Origin: Mixophyes australis
Taxonomy: Eukaryota > Chordata > Amphibia > Anura > Limnodynastidae
Direction: 5' to 3'
Assembly (NCBI GenBank): GCA_036250195.1
Contig: JAVHZZ010000004.1
Coordinates: forward strand, 256,910,228-256,974,227
DNA: 64,000 nt
Both the position numbers and the translations under genes were made by a program. Below, in pieces: positions 10,138-22,200 of the stretch. How positions within the stretch are numbered: position 1 is the first letter of the stretch; each line of letters starts with the position of its first letter. The notes under the pieces are model-generated. The model had not been told where the DNA came from. It made no database searches and worked only from the letters and a program-made list of their open reading frames with translations.

Positions 10138-10867
10138 CAGTTATATATTGCAGTAGTATTTTTTTTATACTGCAGGAACAGTGAACGTAGTTATATATTG
10201 CAGTAGAAATTCCTTTTTACTGCAGGAACAGTGAACATAGTTAGATATTGCAGTACTAATTTTTTTATACTTTTTTTATATTTTTTATAATTTTTTTATA
10301 CTTTTTTTTATAATTTTTTCATAATTTTTTAATACCAATGGACTTAGCAGGACAGAGCACAGGACACAGCACCATTGGACTCAGCAGGACAGAGCACAGG
10401 ACAAAGCACCACTGGACTCAGCAGGACAGAGCACAGGACAAAGCACCACTGGACTCAGCAGGACAGAGCACAGGACAAAGCACCACTGGACTCAGCAGGA
10501 CAGAGCACAGGACAAAGCACCACCGGACTCAGCAGGACAGAGCACAGGACAAAGCACCACTGGACTCAGCAGGACAGAGCACAGGACAAAGCACCACCGG
10601 ACTCAGCAGGACAGAGCACAGGACACAGCACCACTAACAAAACCCAACCTCCCGCTTCCCTGATCAATGCCCGAGTGAAGATGGCGGCGGCAAGCGGGGA
10701 ATTTATAGAATCCAAGTATCGCCAGAACCGACGGCGGGATTTGGACTCATAGCCTCGTTTTCAGTTTTTCTCAGCGGCGGAAATACCCGAACAGTGCTCT
10801 GATCGCCCTCGGATCCGCACTGTTCGGGTGGGCTCGGATTGCGATAATCCGAGTCCGCTCATTGTTA
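10138..10867 (-). mobile_element. 5' part of a hAT element of the 41494-46563 family
   Basis: Read on the minus strand it starts TAACAATGAGCGGACTCGG, close to the TAGAGTTGAGCGCACTCGG start of the full-length element, followed by the same GC-rich block (10640-10760) and a T/A-rich spacer. The transposase and the 3' end are missing; the left side joins a SINE. Contains a palindrome with arms CCCGAACAGTGC at 10788-10828. Confidence 0.7.
10338..10636. repeat. 37-bp tandem array (about 8 copies) in the hAT remnant
   Basis: Unit: GACTCAGCAGGACAGAGCAC followed by AGGACAAAGCACCACTG. Because 37 is not a multiple of 3, every frame repeats with a 37-residue period and stays open, giving spurious reading frames. 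The unit is an expanded form of the CAGTGGTGCTGTGTGCTGTG text in the leader of the full-length hAT at about 41790-41870. Confidence 0.9.
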
Positions 10868-12244
10868 GAGAAAATGCTTCATGAATAATCTGTTTTTTAA
10901 GAGGTCTCCCTTGGTTAAACAATGAAATATCTCTCCAATCAGAGAATTCTGGTTCCTCAATACTAAGATGGACTGAACTTTGTTAAAAAAGGAAAGATTT
11001 TGCAGGACAAAATATTTATTAGTGGCAAAAGAGTTTGCAGCTATGTTATATGCAGAGCCGGATTTAGACCTCATGGTGCCATAGGCAAGATATTGGTTTG
11101 GCCCCCCCCCCCCCCCCCCCCCAGTCCCCCACGCTCCCCCAGACCCCCAAAACCCCCCCGCCTCCCTGAAACAATCCATAGCATTATATTTTTTTTTAGC
11201 ATAGCATATACTCCTATAGTTAAGTAGAAGGGTAAGCTATGTGCCGCCGCACATAATGCTGCTCCTCTTGCATCACCATGCGGCGCCTCATTATTGTCCC
11301 TCTCATCACACTGTGCCCTACTTTATCATTACACTGCATCACACTGTGGTCCCAGCAGTTAAATAATAATGTCCATGGACCCCATATTTTGTCAAAGGAT
11401 CTACCAGAATTTTGAATTATGCTGGTCATATGCTCCATATGATGAACATTAAGCTCAGTGGTCGAAGTGGAAATTTAGAAGTGGCGGTATGAAAAATGTA
11501 ATGAGAATGTAAACAAGTGAATGGAATTTTATTATTTTACAATGAAGGCAGTACGAGAAGTAGTGGTATGGCCTACTACCATATACACCCCACTTCCACC
11601 ACTGCTTAACTTTTAATTCATACAAATTGTACTTTATCTTTAACTAAACTTAGGTATTAATCATAATTAACATGTCAAGAAACTGCAGTTCATGGTTAGC
11701 AAGCCCAGTAATAAAAAACAGCAGTCTCCTATCACTACCACGTCACAGACCGTCCGCCACTACAGTTACTGACTGCAGCCCTCTACCTACAGAAACATGA
11801 AAAAGCGCTGGAATGCAATAATCATGTTAATATGTCAGTCTTCTGCATGAATCCCATAGTGCTACATTTAAACAAGTCAGACCTCCTCATAATATAAATC
11901 CCACCAGATTCAGGATAGTTGGCAGACTGCCCTGCTCTCTCCTACCTGTTCTCGTCACTTTCACGGTTTGTGGCTGCTGTTGTCTTTAGATCAGCTGCTG
12001 CTTGTTTGGATCCTGGAATGTTGGAGGCCCTATTTGGAAAAAAAATGGGTACAAGAAATGTAGTAAACTACAACCAGCCCCAGTGTTAAATCAATATAGC
12101 ACCCACATTTTATAAGTAGACCTCCCTCCAACCAAAACATTAAATTAATAGCATACACATTTAATAAATAGAGCTATTTCCCTCCAACCAGCTCCAACAT
12201 TAAATTAATAGTGTTACCATTTAAAAAATAAACCTATTTCCCTC

Positions 12245-12420
12245 CCACAAACAGCCTCTCATACACACACATAATATAAATACACTGGCCCCTCACACAC
12301 ACATGATATACATACACTGGCCCCTTACACACACATAATATACATACACTGGCCCCTCACACACACATAATATACATACAATGGCCCTCACACACACATA
12401 TTATATTAATATAAAGGGTG
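12245..12420. repeat. CA-rich microsatellite-like array
   Basis: Repeated CACACACATAATATACATACACTGGCC-type units of about 41 bp, four to five copies. Confidence 0.65.
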
Positions 12421-12574
12421 TCTCTTTTCATTTTGAGGTAAGAGGTGTCAGGATTGAGGCAGCGGGTCATGTGAGGAAATAGATAATGAGCATGTGTCAT
12501 AGGGAATATCAAAGAAAAGATAGTGAGTGTTGTAAGGGTATTGTTGGCTGAGGAGGGGCCATGTGGGGAACAGA

Positions 12575-13500
12575 CTTCTAACTCACATGCCCCCGCTCTG
12601 CCCAGCACCTTCACACATGCCCCCTCTGCCCAGCACCTTTAGCCACACATGCCCCCCCTATGCCCTGCAGCTTCCATCACACATGCCCCCTGTGCCAGCG
12701 AAGTTTCCATCACACATGCCCCCTGTGCCAGAACAGCTTCTATCACACATGCCCCCTGTGCCAGCACAGCTTCCATCACACATGCCCCCTGTGCCAGTGC
12801 AGCTTCCATCACACATGCCCCCTATGCATCACACATGCCCCCTGTGCCAGAGCAGCTTCTATCACACATGCCCCCTGTCCCAGCGCAGCTTCCATCACAC
12901 ATGCCCCCTGTGCCAGCGCAGCTTCCATCACACATGCCCTCTGTGCATCACACATGCCCCCTGCTCATCACACATGCCCCCTGTGCCAACGCTGCTTCCT
13001 TCACACATGTCCCCTGTGCATCACACATGTCCCCTGTGCATCACACATGCCCCCTGTGCCAACGCTGCTTCCTTCACACATGTCACCTGTGCATCACACA
13101 TGCCCCCTGTGCCAGCCCTGCTTCCTTCACACATGTCCCCTGTGCATCACACATGTCCCCTGTGCCAATGCTGCTTCCTTCACACATGCTCCCTGTGCAT
13201 CACACATGTCCCCTGTGCATCACACATCCCCCCTGGGCCAACGATGCTTCCTTCACACATGCCCCCTGTGCCAGTGCTGCTTCCTTCACACATGTCCCCT
13301 GTGCATCACACATGCCCCCTGTGCCAGCGCTGCTTCCTTCACACATGCCCCCTGTGCATCACACATGTCCCCTGTGCATCACACATGCCCCCTGTGCCAA
13401 CGCTGCTTCCTTCACACATGTCCCCGTGCATCACACATGCCCCCTGTGCCAGCGCTGCTTCCTTCACACATGTCCCCTGTGCCAGCGCTAATTCCATCTC
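12575..13500. repeat. Minisatellite of CATGCCCCCTGTG units
   Basis: More than 30 short blocks built from ATCACACATGCCCCCTGTG and the spacer CCAGCGCTGCTTCC or CATCACACATG. Unit size varies because the spacer is present or absent. All three plus-strand frames stay open for up to about 330 codons; these are repeat artefacts with no domain and no conserved codon bias. The sister element at 19496 has only a short version (about 20390-20460), so the array expanded in this copy. Confidence 0.85.
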
Positions 13501-13834
13501 ACACACTCCCCTTCTTCTTACCTTTTTCTACACGAATGCAGCCAGGAACTGAAAGAAATCATGGAGCTCCAGCACCGACTACCATAGACTTTCAGCAGCC
13601 CGCCTAACACTATGTACCATGTGACCGCTGCGATCACATGACCCTGTGATGTCATATTGACGTGCCAGGGTACCTACGCTGAAGGAGATCTAGCCACTAC
13701 CCTTCTAGCTCTACCACTGTGCCCCTCACCCGATTCGCGGCAACCCCCCCACCCCTATCTGGTCCCCCAGAGAGCCGCTAGGCCCTAGGCAGGTGCCTAG
13801 GTTGCCTAGTGGTAAATCCGGCCCTGGTTATATG

Positions 13835-14402
13835 GCACAATGTCAGTGACAGTATTTACAATCTAGATGTGCAGTACAAGTGACCTGCAAGTGCCATTGC
13901 GATACCACTAAAATCTATTTGTAGATCATGAGCAAAATGCAAAAATATACTGTATATCACATAAACCAATGTATTAATGTAAAAAGAGAACTTTCAATAT
14001 TTCACCATTGAAATGAAAGTAGCCCCAATGCCTACTTAAAGAAGTGTGAAATAAGCAGTACATTTGCAATGTTACACATAATTTTAAATTAATAAGATGT
14101 AACTCAATAACTTGAAACTCAAGGCCTTTGGGGTGAGAAACATTTACAAGTATCTTCCAACATTTTGGAGATTAGAGTGGACAAGCACCACTTCTTGTGC
14201 TGTGTCTTGTGTTGTATTTGTTTGGTTAGTTCTCGAGTGTCTGGAAGGCTGGTTATTTATGGCCAGGAAATAGGAACATTGTACAGTATGCACAAATTTC
14301 TCTCCCCCGCAGGTGTGTGATTACAGAAGTTACCAAATAGAAAAACAAATGGGAATATTTTAAGTCTTCAAAACACCCAATCATATTTTTAGCAAAGAGA
14401 AC
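13835..14402. other. Undefined sequence
   Basis: No coding or repeat signal that I recognise between the hAT element and the LTR. Confidence 0.4.
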
Positions 14403-15221
14403 TGTCACACGCCGCTCACCCACAGCTGCCACCCGGTAACCTGAATATCATTTATTCCTCATTCCCTGCTTCTTCCCTGGCTGTCAGGCCAGTAATCAGC
14501 TCTGCACATACGCAGGTAATCATCTCACCTGTGTTCACCTGTCCCGCTCATCCATTGGTTACCTCTCATTTATAAGGCTCCTCCCAGCACCTCTCAATGC
14601 TGGTTCATCTTGTCAGACTCCTCGCCTGGAAGCAGCTCATGCACTCTGCTACTGCAATCACTTATTACCTGCTCCACTCGTTAGTTTCAACTCCTGCAGA
14701 TCATCGCTACCATCTCTCCAAGTGTATTGCTGCAACTCACCTATTACCTGCTCCACTCGTTAGTGGTAACTACTGCAGATCATCACTACCATCTCTCCAA
14801 GTGTATTGCTGCAACTCACCTATTACCTACTCCACTCGTTAGTGGTCACTTCTGCAGATCATGGCTACCATCTTTCCAAGTGTACTGCTGCAAATCACCT
14901 ATTACCTGCTCCACTCGTTAGTGGTCACTTCTGCAGATTATCGCTATCATCTTTCCAAATGTGCTGCTGCAAATAACCTACTATTTCTCTATGGACTATC
15001 ACTGAGCATCACTCAGTAATCCTACTTATTTGTAGCTATCTAGTACCTACATTCTTCTCTGTACTAGGTTCTCTATCAATGCTCACTGGGAACTCCCTAG
15101 AGGGCCGCGACCTGCAGGGTGGAAGCTGCCAAGCCCAAATTCCCTTGCTGGAACCTCTGGTGAAGTACCATCTATCCCAGGCAGAACAGAAGGATCCCAC
15201 TCATCCTAGTGAATCCTAACA
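14403..15221 (+). repeat. 5' LTR of the chromovirus
   Basis: Starts TGTCACACGCC and ends CCTAACA. A CCAAT-type motif (ATTGGTT at 14554) and TATAAG at 14571 mark the promoter; the predicted transcript start falls about 28 bp downstream at AATGCTGGTTC. An array of four units of about 79 bp (14661-14980, CTGCTCCACTCGTTAG in each) lies in the R/U5 part. Confidence 0.8.
14661..14980. repeat. 79-bp tandem array inside the LTR, four units
   Basis: Units share ATTACCTGCTCCACTCGTTA and CTACCATCTCTCCAAGTGT with a few substitutions each. The other LTRs of this window carry unrelated arrays of 148 and 76 bp at the comparable place. Confidence 0.85.
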
Positions 15222-15233
15222 GTAAGAACCAGC
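15222..15233 (+). promoter_or_regulatory. Putative self-priming primer-binding site
   Basis: GTAAGAACCAGC follows the LTR directly. It does not look like a tRNA 3' end complement. Its reverse complement GCTGGTTCTTAC resembles the predicted RNA 5' end GCTGGTTCATC at 14599-14609 (8 contiguous matches). Confidence 0.5.
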
Positions 15234-15234
15234 C

Positions 15235-16025
15235 ATGACGGATCCCGATAGAGAATCTTCAGCTAAAGATCTACGCCAACATCTTGTTGGAAGGTTAGAA
15301 CGGCAAGATACTATAGAAGTGCAAGTATTGCAATGTTTGCAATCTCTGGTCACCTGCTTGGACGCTCTTCAAGTAACTCCTTCACCTCCAGCCGCAGTTC
15401 AAGTTCCGACTCAGCCTCTTGTATTCGAGGCATCCCCTGCTTCCTCCACATTACGCCTCCCCACTCCTTCCAAATTTGATGGGGACCCCAAGTTCTGTAG
15501 GGGATTTTTGAACCAATGTTCAATTCAATTTGAGCTCCTTTCACAGAACTTTCCTACCTCTAGGTCCAAGGTTGCCTACATCATATCCCTGTTATCTGGA
15601 CAAGCGTTGGCCTGGGCTTCCTCTCTCTGGGAGCGGAACGATAACCTCCTCAATGACTCCTCTGCCTTTATCATGACTTTTCGGAAGATCTTTGATGAAC
15701 TTGGTCGGGTTATTTCCGCAGCTTCTAGTATTCTCCGGCTATGCCAGGGCATACGTTTTGTGGCACAATATGTTATTGAATTACCTGCTACTCTTGATTT
15801 GTTAATTTCTCTATGGTTCTGAGAAAGATCTTCTGAGAAAGAGTTTCCCAGACGTGCACCTCTCCGACTGGCGCCTCAGTGTCTATCTCCCACTTCTTCC
15901 GATGAACTCATGCAGTTGGGCCACTCTCCCCTAACCCCGGAAGAGAGAGAAAGGAAAAGTAAGAATAAATTATGTATTTATTGCGAAGACCCTGGACATC
16001 TTTTCAAATCATGTCCTAAATGATC
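15235..16025 (+). pseudogene. gag: Chromovirus gag
   Basis: Starts at ATG 15235, 13 bp after the LTR, and is open to 15822 (195 codons). The segment STLRLPTPSKFDGDPK (about 15450-15490) and the following hydrophobic stretch match the capsid of sushi-type gag. After 15822 the frame is broken, but a zinc knuckle C-x2-C-x4-H-x4-C is readable at about 15970-16015, ending in a TGA. Gag packages element RNA. The minus-strand element at 49122-55380 has a clearly related capsid segment at 54187-54525. Confidence 0.7.
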
Positions 16026-16139
16026 GGGAAACGACAGACCTTACCTTGCTCAGGGGAGGTCAGGTTAAGGACATTTAACTTCTCTCCAGATTTTTTTTTA
16101 ACCAAACATGCTCCTTTCCGGTCACCCTACATTGGTCCT

Positions 16140-17560
16140 CTGGATCTGTTCAGTCCTCTGCTCTACTAGACTCTGGTGCTGCCGGGAATTTCATTTCACT
16201 GTCCTTAGTGAAACAACGGGCTCTTCCTTCCGTGCCTCTGATGAAACCAATTGTCATTACCGGTATTGATGGTGCTTCTCTGGTAAATTGCCGTATTCAC
16301 CACTGTACCAATGTACTCTCCCTACAGATAGGGGCCTTACATTGGGAAAAAAATTATTTTCTCATCCTTCCATTGGCTACGAGTCCTATTGTTCTAGGCC
16401 TACCTTGGCTTCACATGCATTCACCGCTCTTGGACTGGCCTTCCTCTCAAATTCTGGCTTGGGGAACAGCCTGCTCAGGAAGATGCCATACCCAAGTAAA
16501 AGCGCTGAGGACTCTCCATACCGTAATGGACCCTACTGCCTCCATGCTTCCCTCCCAATATTCGATGCTTGCAGATGTCTTTAATAAAACATATGCTGAA
16601 CAACTACATCCTCATCGGGCATGAGATTGCCCCATTGATCTATTACCTGGGAAAATTTCTCCTAGAGGCAGAGTCTACCCTTTTTCCTTGCCTGAAACTG
16701 AGGCCACCGCCTTATACATCAAGGAGAATTTTCAACGGGGTTTTATTAGGCTCTCCAGCTGGAGCCGGTTTCTTCTTTGTGAAAAAAAAAAGATGGTACC
16801 CTGCGCCCTTGCATTGACTACAGAGGCCTAAATTCCATTACCATTAAAAAACGATATCTCCACTAATAGCCGAGCTATTTGATCGTATCAAAGGTGCCCA
16901 AATTTTCACCAAATTGGACCTTCGTGGGGCCTATAACCTCATCAGGATACGAGTCGGGGACGAGTGGAAGACTACGTTCAACACCCGGGATGGCCACTAC
17001 GAATTCCTAGTGATGCCTTTCGGACTCTATAATGCTCCAGCAGTGTTTCAGAGCTATTTCAATGAGATCTTCTGCGATCTATTGTATTCCTTTGTGGTGG
17101 TGTACCTTGACGACATCTTAATCTTCTCAAGGGATCTCCAGTCCCATCGCCTGCATGTTGCCGAAGTCCTCTCTCGACTTCGTAAGAACCAGTTATATTG
17201 CAAACTGGAGAAATGTTCTTTTGAAGCTCCCAGGCTACCCTTTCTTGGGTACATTGTCTCTGGATCAGGACTTCAGATGGATCCTGAGAAGGTTCAGGCT
17301 ATCCTGGAATGTCCTCGCCCTAACACCCTCAAGACCATTCAACGATTTCTTGGATTTGCCAACTACTACCGGCGCTTTATCTCGGGATATTCTACCATCG
17401 TGGCCCCTTTAATTGCTCTCACTAGGAAAGGAGCCGAAATCCATCAGTGGTCACCAGAGGCTGTCGAGGCCTTCTCCTTCCTCAAGGAAGCATTTTCCTC
17501 CGCTCCTATCCTAAAACAACCTGATCTGTCCTCCCTTTTCTTTTTGAAGTTGATGCTTCT
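16140..17560 (+). pseudogene. pol: Chromovirus protease and reverse transcriptase
   Basis: Protease: LLDSGAAGNFIS with the catalytic Asp at about 16169, and the C-terminal ILG-type motif VLGLPWLHMHSP near 16392. The frame runs to 16624. RT is split by frame changes at about 16630-16900 and then open from 16914: [11 protein letters not shown] at about 16917, MPFGLYNAPAVFQ at about 17012, and the YLDD box at 17103-17114, followed by the FLGY and RRFI motifs of Ty3/Gypsy RT. The polymerase copies the element RNA. Stops and shifts make it non-functional. Confidence 0.75.
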
Positions 17561-18840
17561 ACGATTGAAGTTGGAGCAGTTCTGTCTCAGAGGTCAAGTC
17601 AAGGCAAATGTCATCCTTGTGCTTTCTATTCTCGGAAATTTCTACCTGCTGAGAGGAACTACACCATAGGTGACAAGGAGCTGCTAGCTATTAAATTAGC
17701 CTTATGCGAATGGCGCTATCTTCTGGAGGGGGCTTGTCACCCAGTCACAGTATTCACAGATCATAAAAACCTTCTTTACCTCCAGTCTGCTTAGTGCCTA
17801 AATCGCCGTCAAGCACGGTGGTCATTGTTCTTCTCATGTTTTGATCTTCATGTGACCTTCAAACCAGGGCTTAAAAATAAAAAAGCTGATGCCTTGTCTC
17901 AAGCCTTTGAGAATGCTGAACCTGAGGATTTCCTTGGATGTCCCATCTTGGACCCTAAATGCCTCCAAGCGACTACGCTGTCTACTTCTCCACCGGGGAA
18001 AACCTTTGTCCCTCCCTATTTGCAGAAAAGACTTCTCACATGGTTCCATGCTTCACGTTTTTCTGGACATCTAGGGACTCGTAAGACCTGTGAATTGATT
18101 TCTCGCCAGTACTGGTGGCCTAAATACCAGTTCAAAATGAAAGAATTTGTAGCCGCTTGCGCTGTGTGTGCCCAACACAAATCTCCTCATCAGCCTCCAC
18201 TGGGTCTTCTCCATCCTCTTCCGTTGCCCACTAAACCATGGACTCATATCCATGGATTTCATCACAGACATACCCACTAGCAAAAAATGTAACACCATCT
18301 GGGTGACTGTGGACCGATTTTCTAAGATGGCATATTTCGTCCCCTTGGTTGGCCTACCCTCTTCAACAGCATTGGCACAACACTTCATTAAAGAAATCTT
18401 TTGCATACATGGCTGCCCCATGGAGATTGTCTCTGACCGTGGAGTCCAATTCGTATCAAAATTCTGGAGATCTCTGTGTCATCTCCTGGGCATCCGCATA
18501 AATTTTCCTCCTCCTACCATCCTCAAACCAACGGCCAAACCGAGAGAGTTAATTAAGATCTGGAAACATTTATCAGAATCTTCTCCTCTGCTAATCAGGA
18601 CAATTGGGTTGATATGTTGCCATGGGCCGAATTTGTTCACAATAACGCCTTTCATGAATCCACCTCTGCCACTCCATTCCTTATTGTATATGGAGGACAC
18701 CGTCTCATTCCAGAATTCTGCAGTTAACGATCTACGTAAGGACTTCCTTTCTACATGGTCCCAGGTGCGGAGGGCGTTAAAAAAAATCCTCTACTCGCTA
18801 CAAGCTTTTTGCTGACAAAAAGTGCAGGGCTGTTCCTATT
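17560..18840 (+). pseudogene. pol: Chromovirus RNase H and truncated integrase
   Basis: RNase H is recognisable by [12 protein letters not shown] at about 17755 and the C-terminal KKADALS at about 17880, with a stop at 17792-17794. The integrase zinc domain H-x-H...C-x2-C is at about 18040-18180 (CAVCAQHK). The catalytic core follows in another phase: the first Asp in DFITDI at about 18258, the second in SDRGVQF at about 18435; the Glu region is scrambled by a further shift. Coding similarity ends at 18840, before the chromodomain. Confidence 0.7.
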
Positions 18841-19229
18841 AACATGAATGGGATATAAAATGAAATATCACTCACAAAACTAAATTTACTAACAGCAAGA
18901 TATGCAGGCACATAGCGCATCTAGTACTGACCAAATGCACCTCTTTGACGGTCTCTGTACGAATGCTTTACGCAATTTGCAGGATTTGATGTATAAAATG
19001 GAAATACATAGAGGAAATAGTAAAAAAAAAGCATTGAAGTCCAACCTACTATCACTTTAAGACCATCGCTTTCATTGTTTTCAAGTTTTATATTTTTCTC
19101 TTAATATACTGTAACCAATTTGCTAATTTTCTATGTATAGACATTGCTTAATTGGAATGCTGAAACATAGGGAGAAATATGTATGACTCTTGGAGACAGA
19201 CAGATTTATTTTTCCTTTATTGAGGCTAT
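18841..19229. other. Undefined sequence downstream of the truncated chromovirus
   Basis: AT-rich, no recognised feature. Confidence 0.35.
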
Positions 19230-22200
19230 TAGTTGTTTTCTTTACCACAGGGATGCAAAACGAGCCAGCAGTAGACAACGGTGCAGGTAACGTAGATAGC
19301 GGGCGTTGATCCCAGCGCTCACCACAGATAAGTGAAACAGGTACACAAAGATCAACAGAGTCCAGATATACAGCAACGATGAGCCACAGCTTACCACAGG
19401 GATGTGGAACAGAACAGCAGTAGTCAGCGGTGCAGACAGATAGCGGGCGTTGATCATAGCGATTACCACAGGTAAGTGGAACTGGTGCATGGAGACAGGG
19501 CTGCAAAGAGGAATTCAGGGCCCGGGTACAACAAATTCATGCCCCCCCCCCCCCCCCTCATAGTCGAGTAAGCCCTAAAAAAAAATTGCGCCGCCGTTAG
19601 GGAGTGTGGTCATACATTCAGGGGTGTGTCAATGTGCAATTGGGGCGTGGCTAGCCTAACGGCGGTGCAAAAAAAATCAGGGGTGTGGTTCTATATTTGG
19701 GGGTGTGGCATTGTGCCATTGGGGTGTGGCTAGCACATCAAAATCACTAGGTCCTGAATTCACCAGAGCGTGACATATGTCCCAGCACTCCTGACTTTTA
19801 AGACATCTAGCACCACAGTGTAGTATACAAAAATGCAGTGTGTACACAAAGAGTTCAGTCTTGGCCTGCACCTTACATTGGGCACAACACTCACCAAAAA
19901 TTCCCTACTAGAATCACAACATTTCACACACTCTGCTGCTCTCTCCTACCTGTTCTTCTCACTTTCACCACCTGTGACTGCTGCTTTCTTTAGTTGCGGC
20001 TTGTCCGGATCCTGGAATGTTGGAGGACCTATTTGGTAAAAAAAATGGCTACATTTAGAACATTACAGCCAGCCCCGGCGTTAAATCAATAGCACCCACA
20101 ATTAATAATTAAGCCTTCCTCCAGCCCCAACATTAAAATAATAGTATTCACATTTAATAAATAAACCTATTCCCTTCCTGCAAACAGCAATACCTATTTC
20201 CCGAAACCATCACTGCCATTAAATAACTCATAGTCACATTTAATAAATAGACCTCATTCTCCCTAAACTCACCCCCATATTCAATAGCCCCCAAACCACC
20301 CCACCTTAAATTAATAGTCCCCACTATTAAATTGCCCCACCATCACCCTACAACAAAATAGTGCCCATTAATTAGCCACCACCTACATCACACACACTAC
20401 ATTGCAACAAGCCCCCTGTGCCATCACACACACAATACTGTGCCCCTTCATCACAACTACACTGTGCCCACTTATGCTCACACTGCGCCCTCCATGCTGC
20501 TTTTCCCCCTTCTTTTTCACTCTGTGCCTCTCCCCTTTTTTTTTTACAATAAGGTGCACAGACACTTGTAAAACACACCTTAAAAACACAACAGCTTGCA
20601 GCAAGTAGACTACATTTACATACTTGATATATGTCTATTTCCACAGTAAATTAACATGGATCATAATCCCTTAGATTTAATAATAAAAGCTATACTTTAT
20701 TGTAGGTTTGGTGGTTTAAATGTGCTGATCAGGGCTGAAATATTTTGGAATACATTTAGGAGAATTGGTATTTAATATATGCCATCATACAGTGACTATA
20801 ACCTGGAGACGTGCTTCAGTATGATCATTAAATGGTCAAATTAGGGAGGGGGCAATTTAACCACACAATGTAAGGGCAACATTGCACAAACTTTGGTTCA
20901 ATTTATTCTGAAACTCTTGTGGTCCATTCACAAACAAATGTGATCATCAACATGCCTGTCTGATCAAATCCAATCACATTGACCTACTCTCATACCAATG
21001 TTATCATTTACGGTGTATATATGAGCTTAAACAATGTCTGAGGGGGGTGCAATTTTTCTTTTCTGAAACAGTTGTGATAGTGAAGAGAAATGTACAATTA
21101 ATAAGAGAGTGGTTTTGACCTATAACAGGTTGTGTGATGATGTCTCCTATTTTATACACAATAGGATAATTATATTCAGTGTTTATTGTAATATACTGTA
21201 TACTGATAAAGTGTTTAACAAACTATGACAAAAGATATACATGTATTGGTAAATTTATGTTAATGGAATTTACATTGTTTTAACAAAATATACACTCAAC
21301 TAGTTCAGCATGACTATTTATAATCATATCATATGATAGCATATGATATGTTAGGTAAACAAGCATTATAGGAAACTGTGAGTATCATTCTTCATTGTAA
21401 AGGTCAAACAGAGCCTCCTTTTAACATAGGGAATTACACTGTTTTGTTGAGCAACCATGTGAATATGTTAAGAGTGAAATAGAGGGTCAACTACTTTTAT
21501 GTCTTTAAAATTATTGATATTAAATGACAAATAGGGTTCAGCATTCATCATAGTCAATATGAACCATGGAGAGCCATGGACAGCAAAAATATATAAGGAA
21601 TAAATGACCAGTTCCACTCATTTAATTAGTGCTTCTCTCCACTTTTTTTTTTTAACTCTCAGCCTCTCTCCCCTGTTTTTTTACTCCCTCTTCTTTATAG
21701 TACTGTCCCTTTCTGTTTCCCCTACCCTTGCCTCTCCGTTTCTTTACTTACCTTATTTCTTTTCTTCTTTTCTCTTCTTTCTTCTGGTCTTGTCCGGCGC
21801 TCCTCACTGACTGACGGGCGTGACTTGATGACGTCACGCCCGGCAGTCAGTGTAAATGGAGAAGAGAGGAAGGAGGGACGCGGCGCCGATCACTTGAGTA
21901 TGATTCTTTCTTTTTTTTTTCGTTCCAGCTCCCCCCGCGGAAAAAAAGAAATTAAAAGAAAAACACCAAATAGCAAATTTTTTTAAAAAATGTAAAAATA
22001 AAAATTAGCACGCGAGGGCCCAGCCCAGGCCCCCTGGCTAGCCCGGGCCCGGGTAAAATGCACCCCCCCCCCCTCTTGGCAGCCCTGCGTGGAGATCATC
22101 AAAATCCAGATATATACAGCAATGATGAGCAACAGCTTACCACAGGGATATGGAACGGAACAGCAGTAGTCAGCGTTGCAGACAGAGTAGATAGCGGGCG

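Larger units (their letters stand above)
11053..13826. mobile_element. Non-autonomous hAT element, 8-bp target duplication
   Basis: Ends are CAGAGCCGGATTTA and, inverted, CAGGGCCGGATTTA. The flanks 11045-11052 and 13827-13834 are both GTTATATG, an exact 8-bp duplication diagnostic of hAT insertion. No transposase is present. Internal blocks near 11920-12250 match the element at 19496-22087 (for example GGATCCTGGAATGTTGGAGG at 12009), so the two belong to one family. Contains a poly-C tract (about 11101-11122) and a large minisatellite. Confidence 0.9.
14403..18840 (+). mobile_element. Ty3/Gypsy chromovirus-like element, 3' truncated
   Basis: Contains a 5' LTR, a priming site, gag, protease, RT, RNase H and integrase in the Ty3/Gypsy order. 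It stops abruptly inside the integrase at about 18840; chromodomain and 3' LTR are missing. Several stops and frame changes occur. It resembles the minus-strand element at 49122-55380, which does keep a chromodomain, and by that similarity I assign it to the Tf1/sushi-like chromoviruses. Confidence 0.8.

Noticed and set aside
10338..10752. Open frames of 99 and 125 codons over the 37-bp array
   Set aside because: A 37-bp unit without stops keeps each frame open; the peptide repeats with period 37 and has no motif.
12563..13607. Three overlapping open frames of 280-330 codons rich in His, Pro, Cys
   Set aside because: All three frames of the minisatellite are open because of its repeated composition; no domain and no single preferred frame. 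They are repeat artefacts inside a non-autonomous hAT element.
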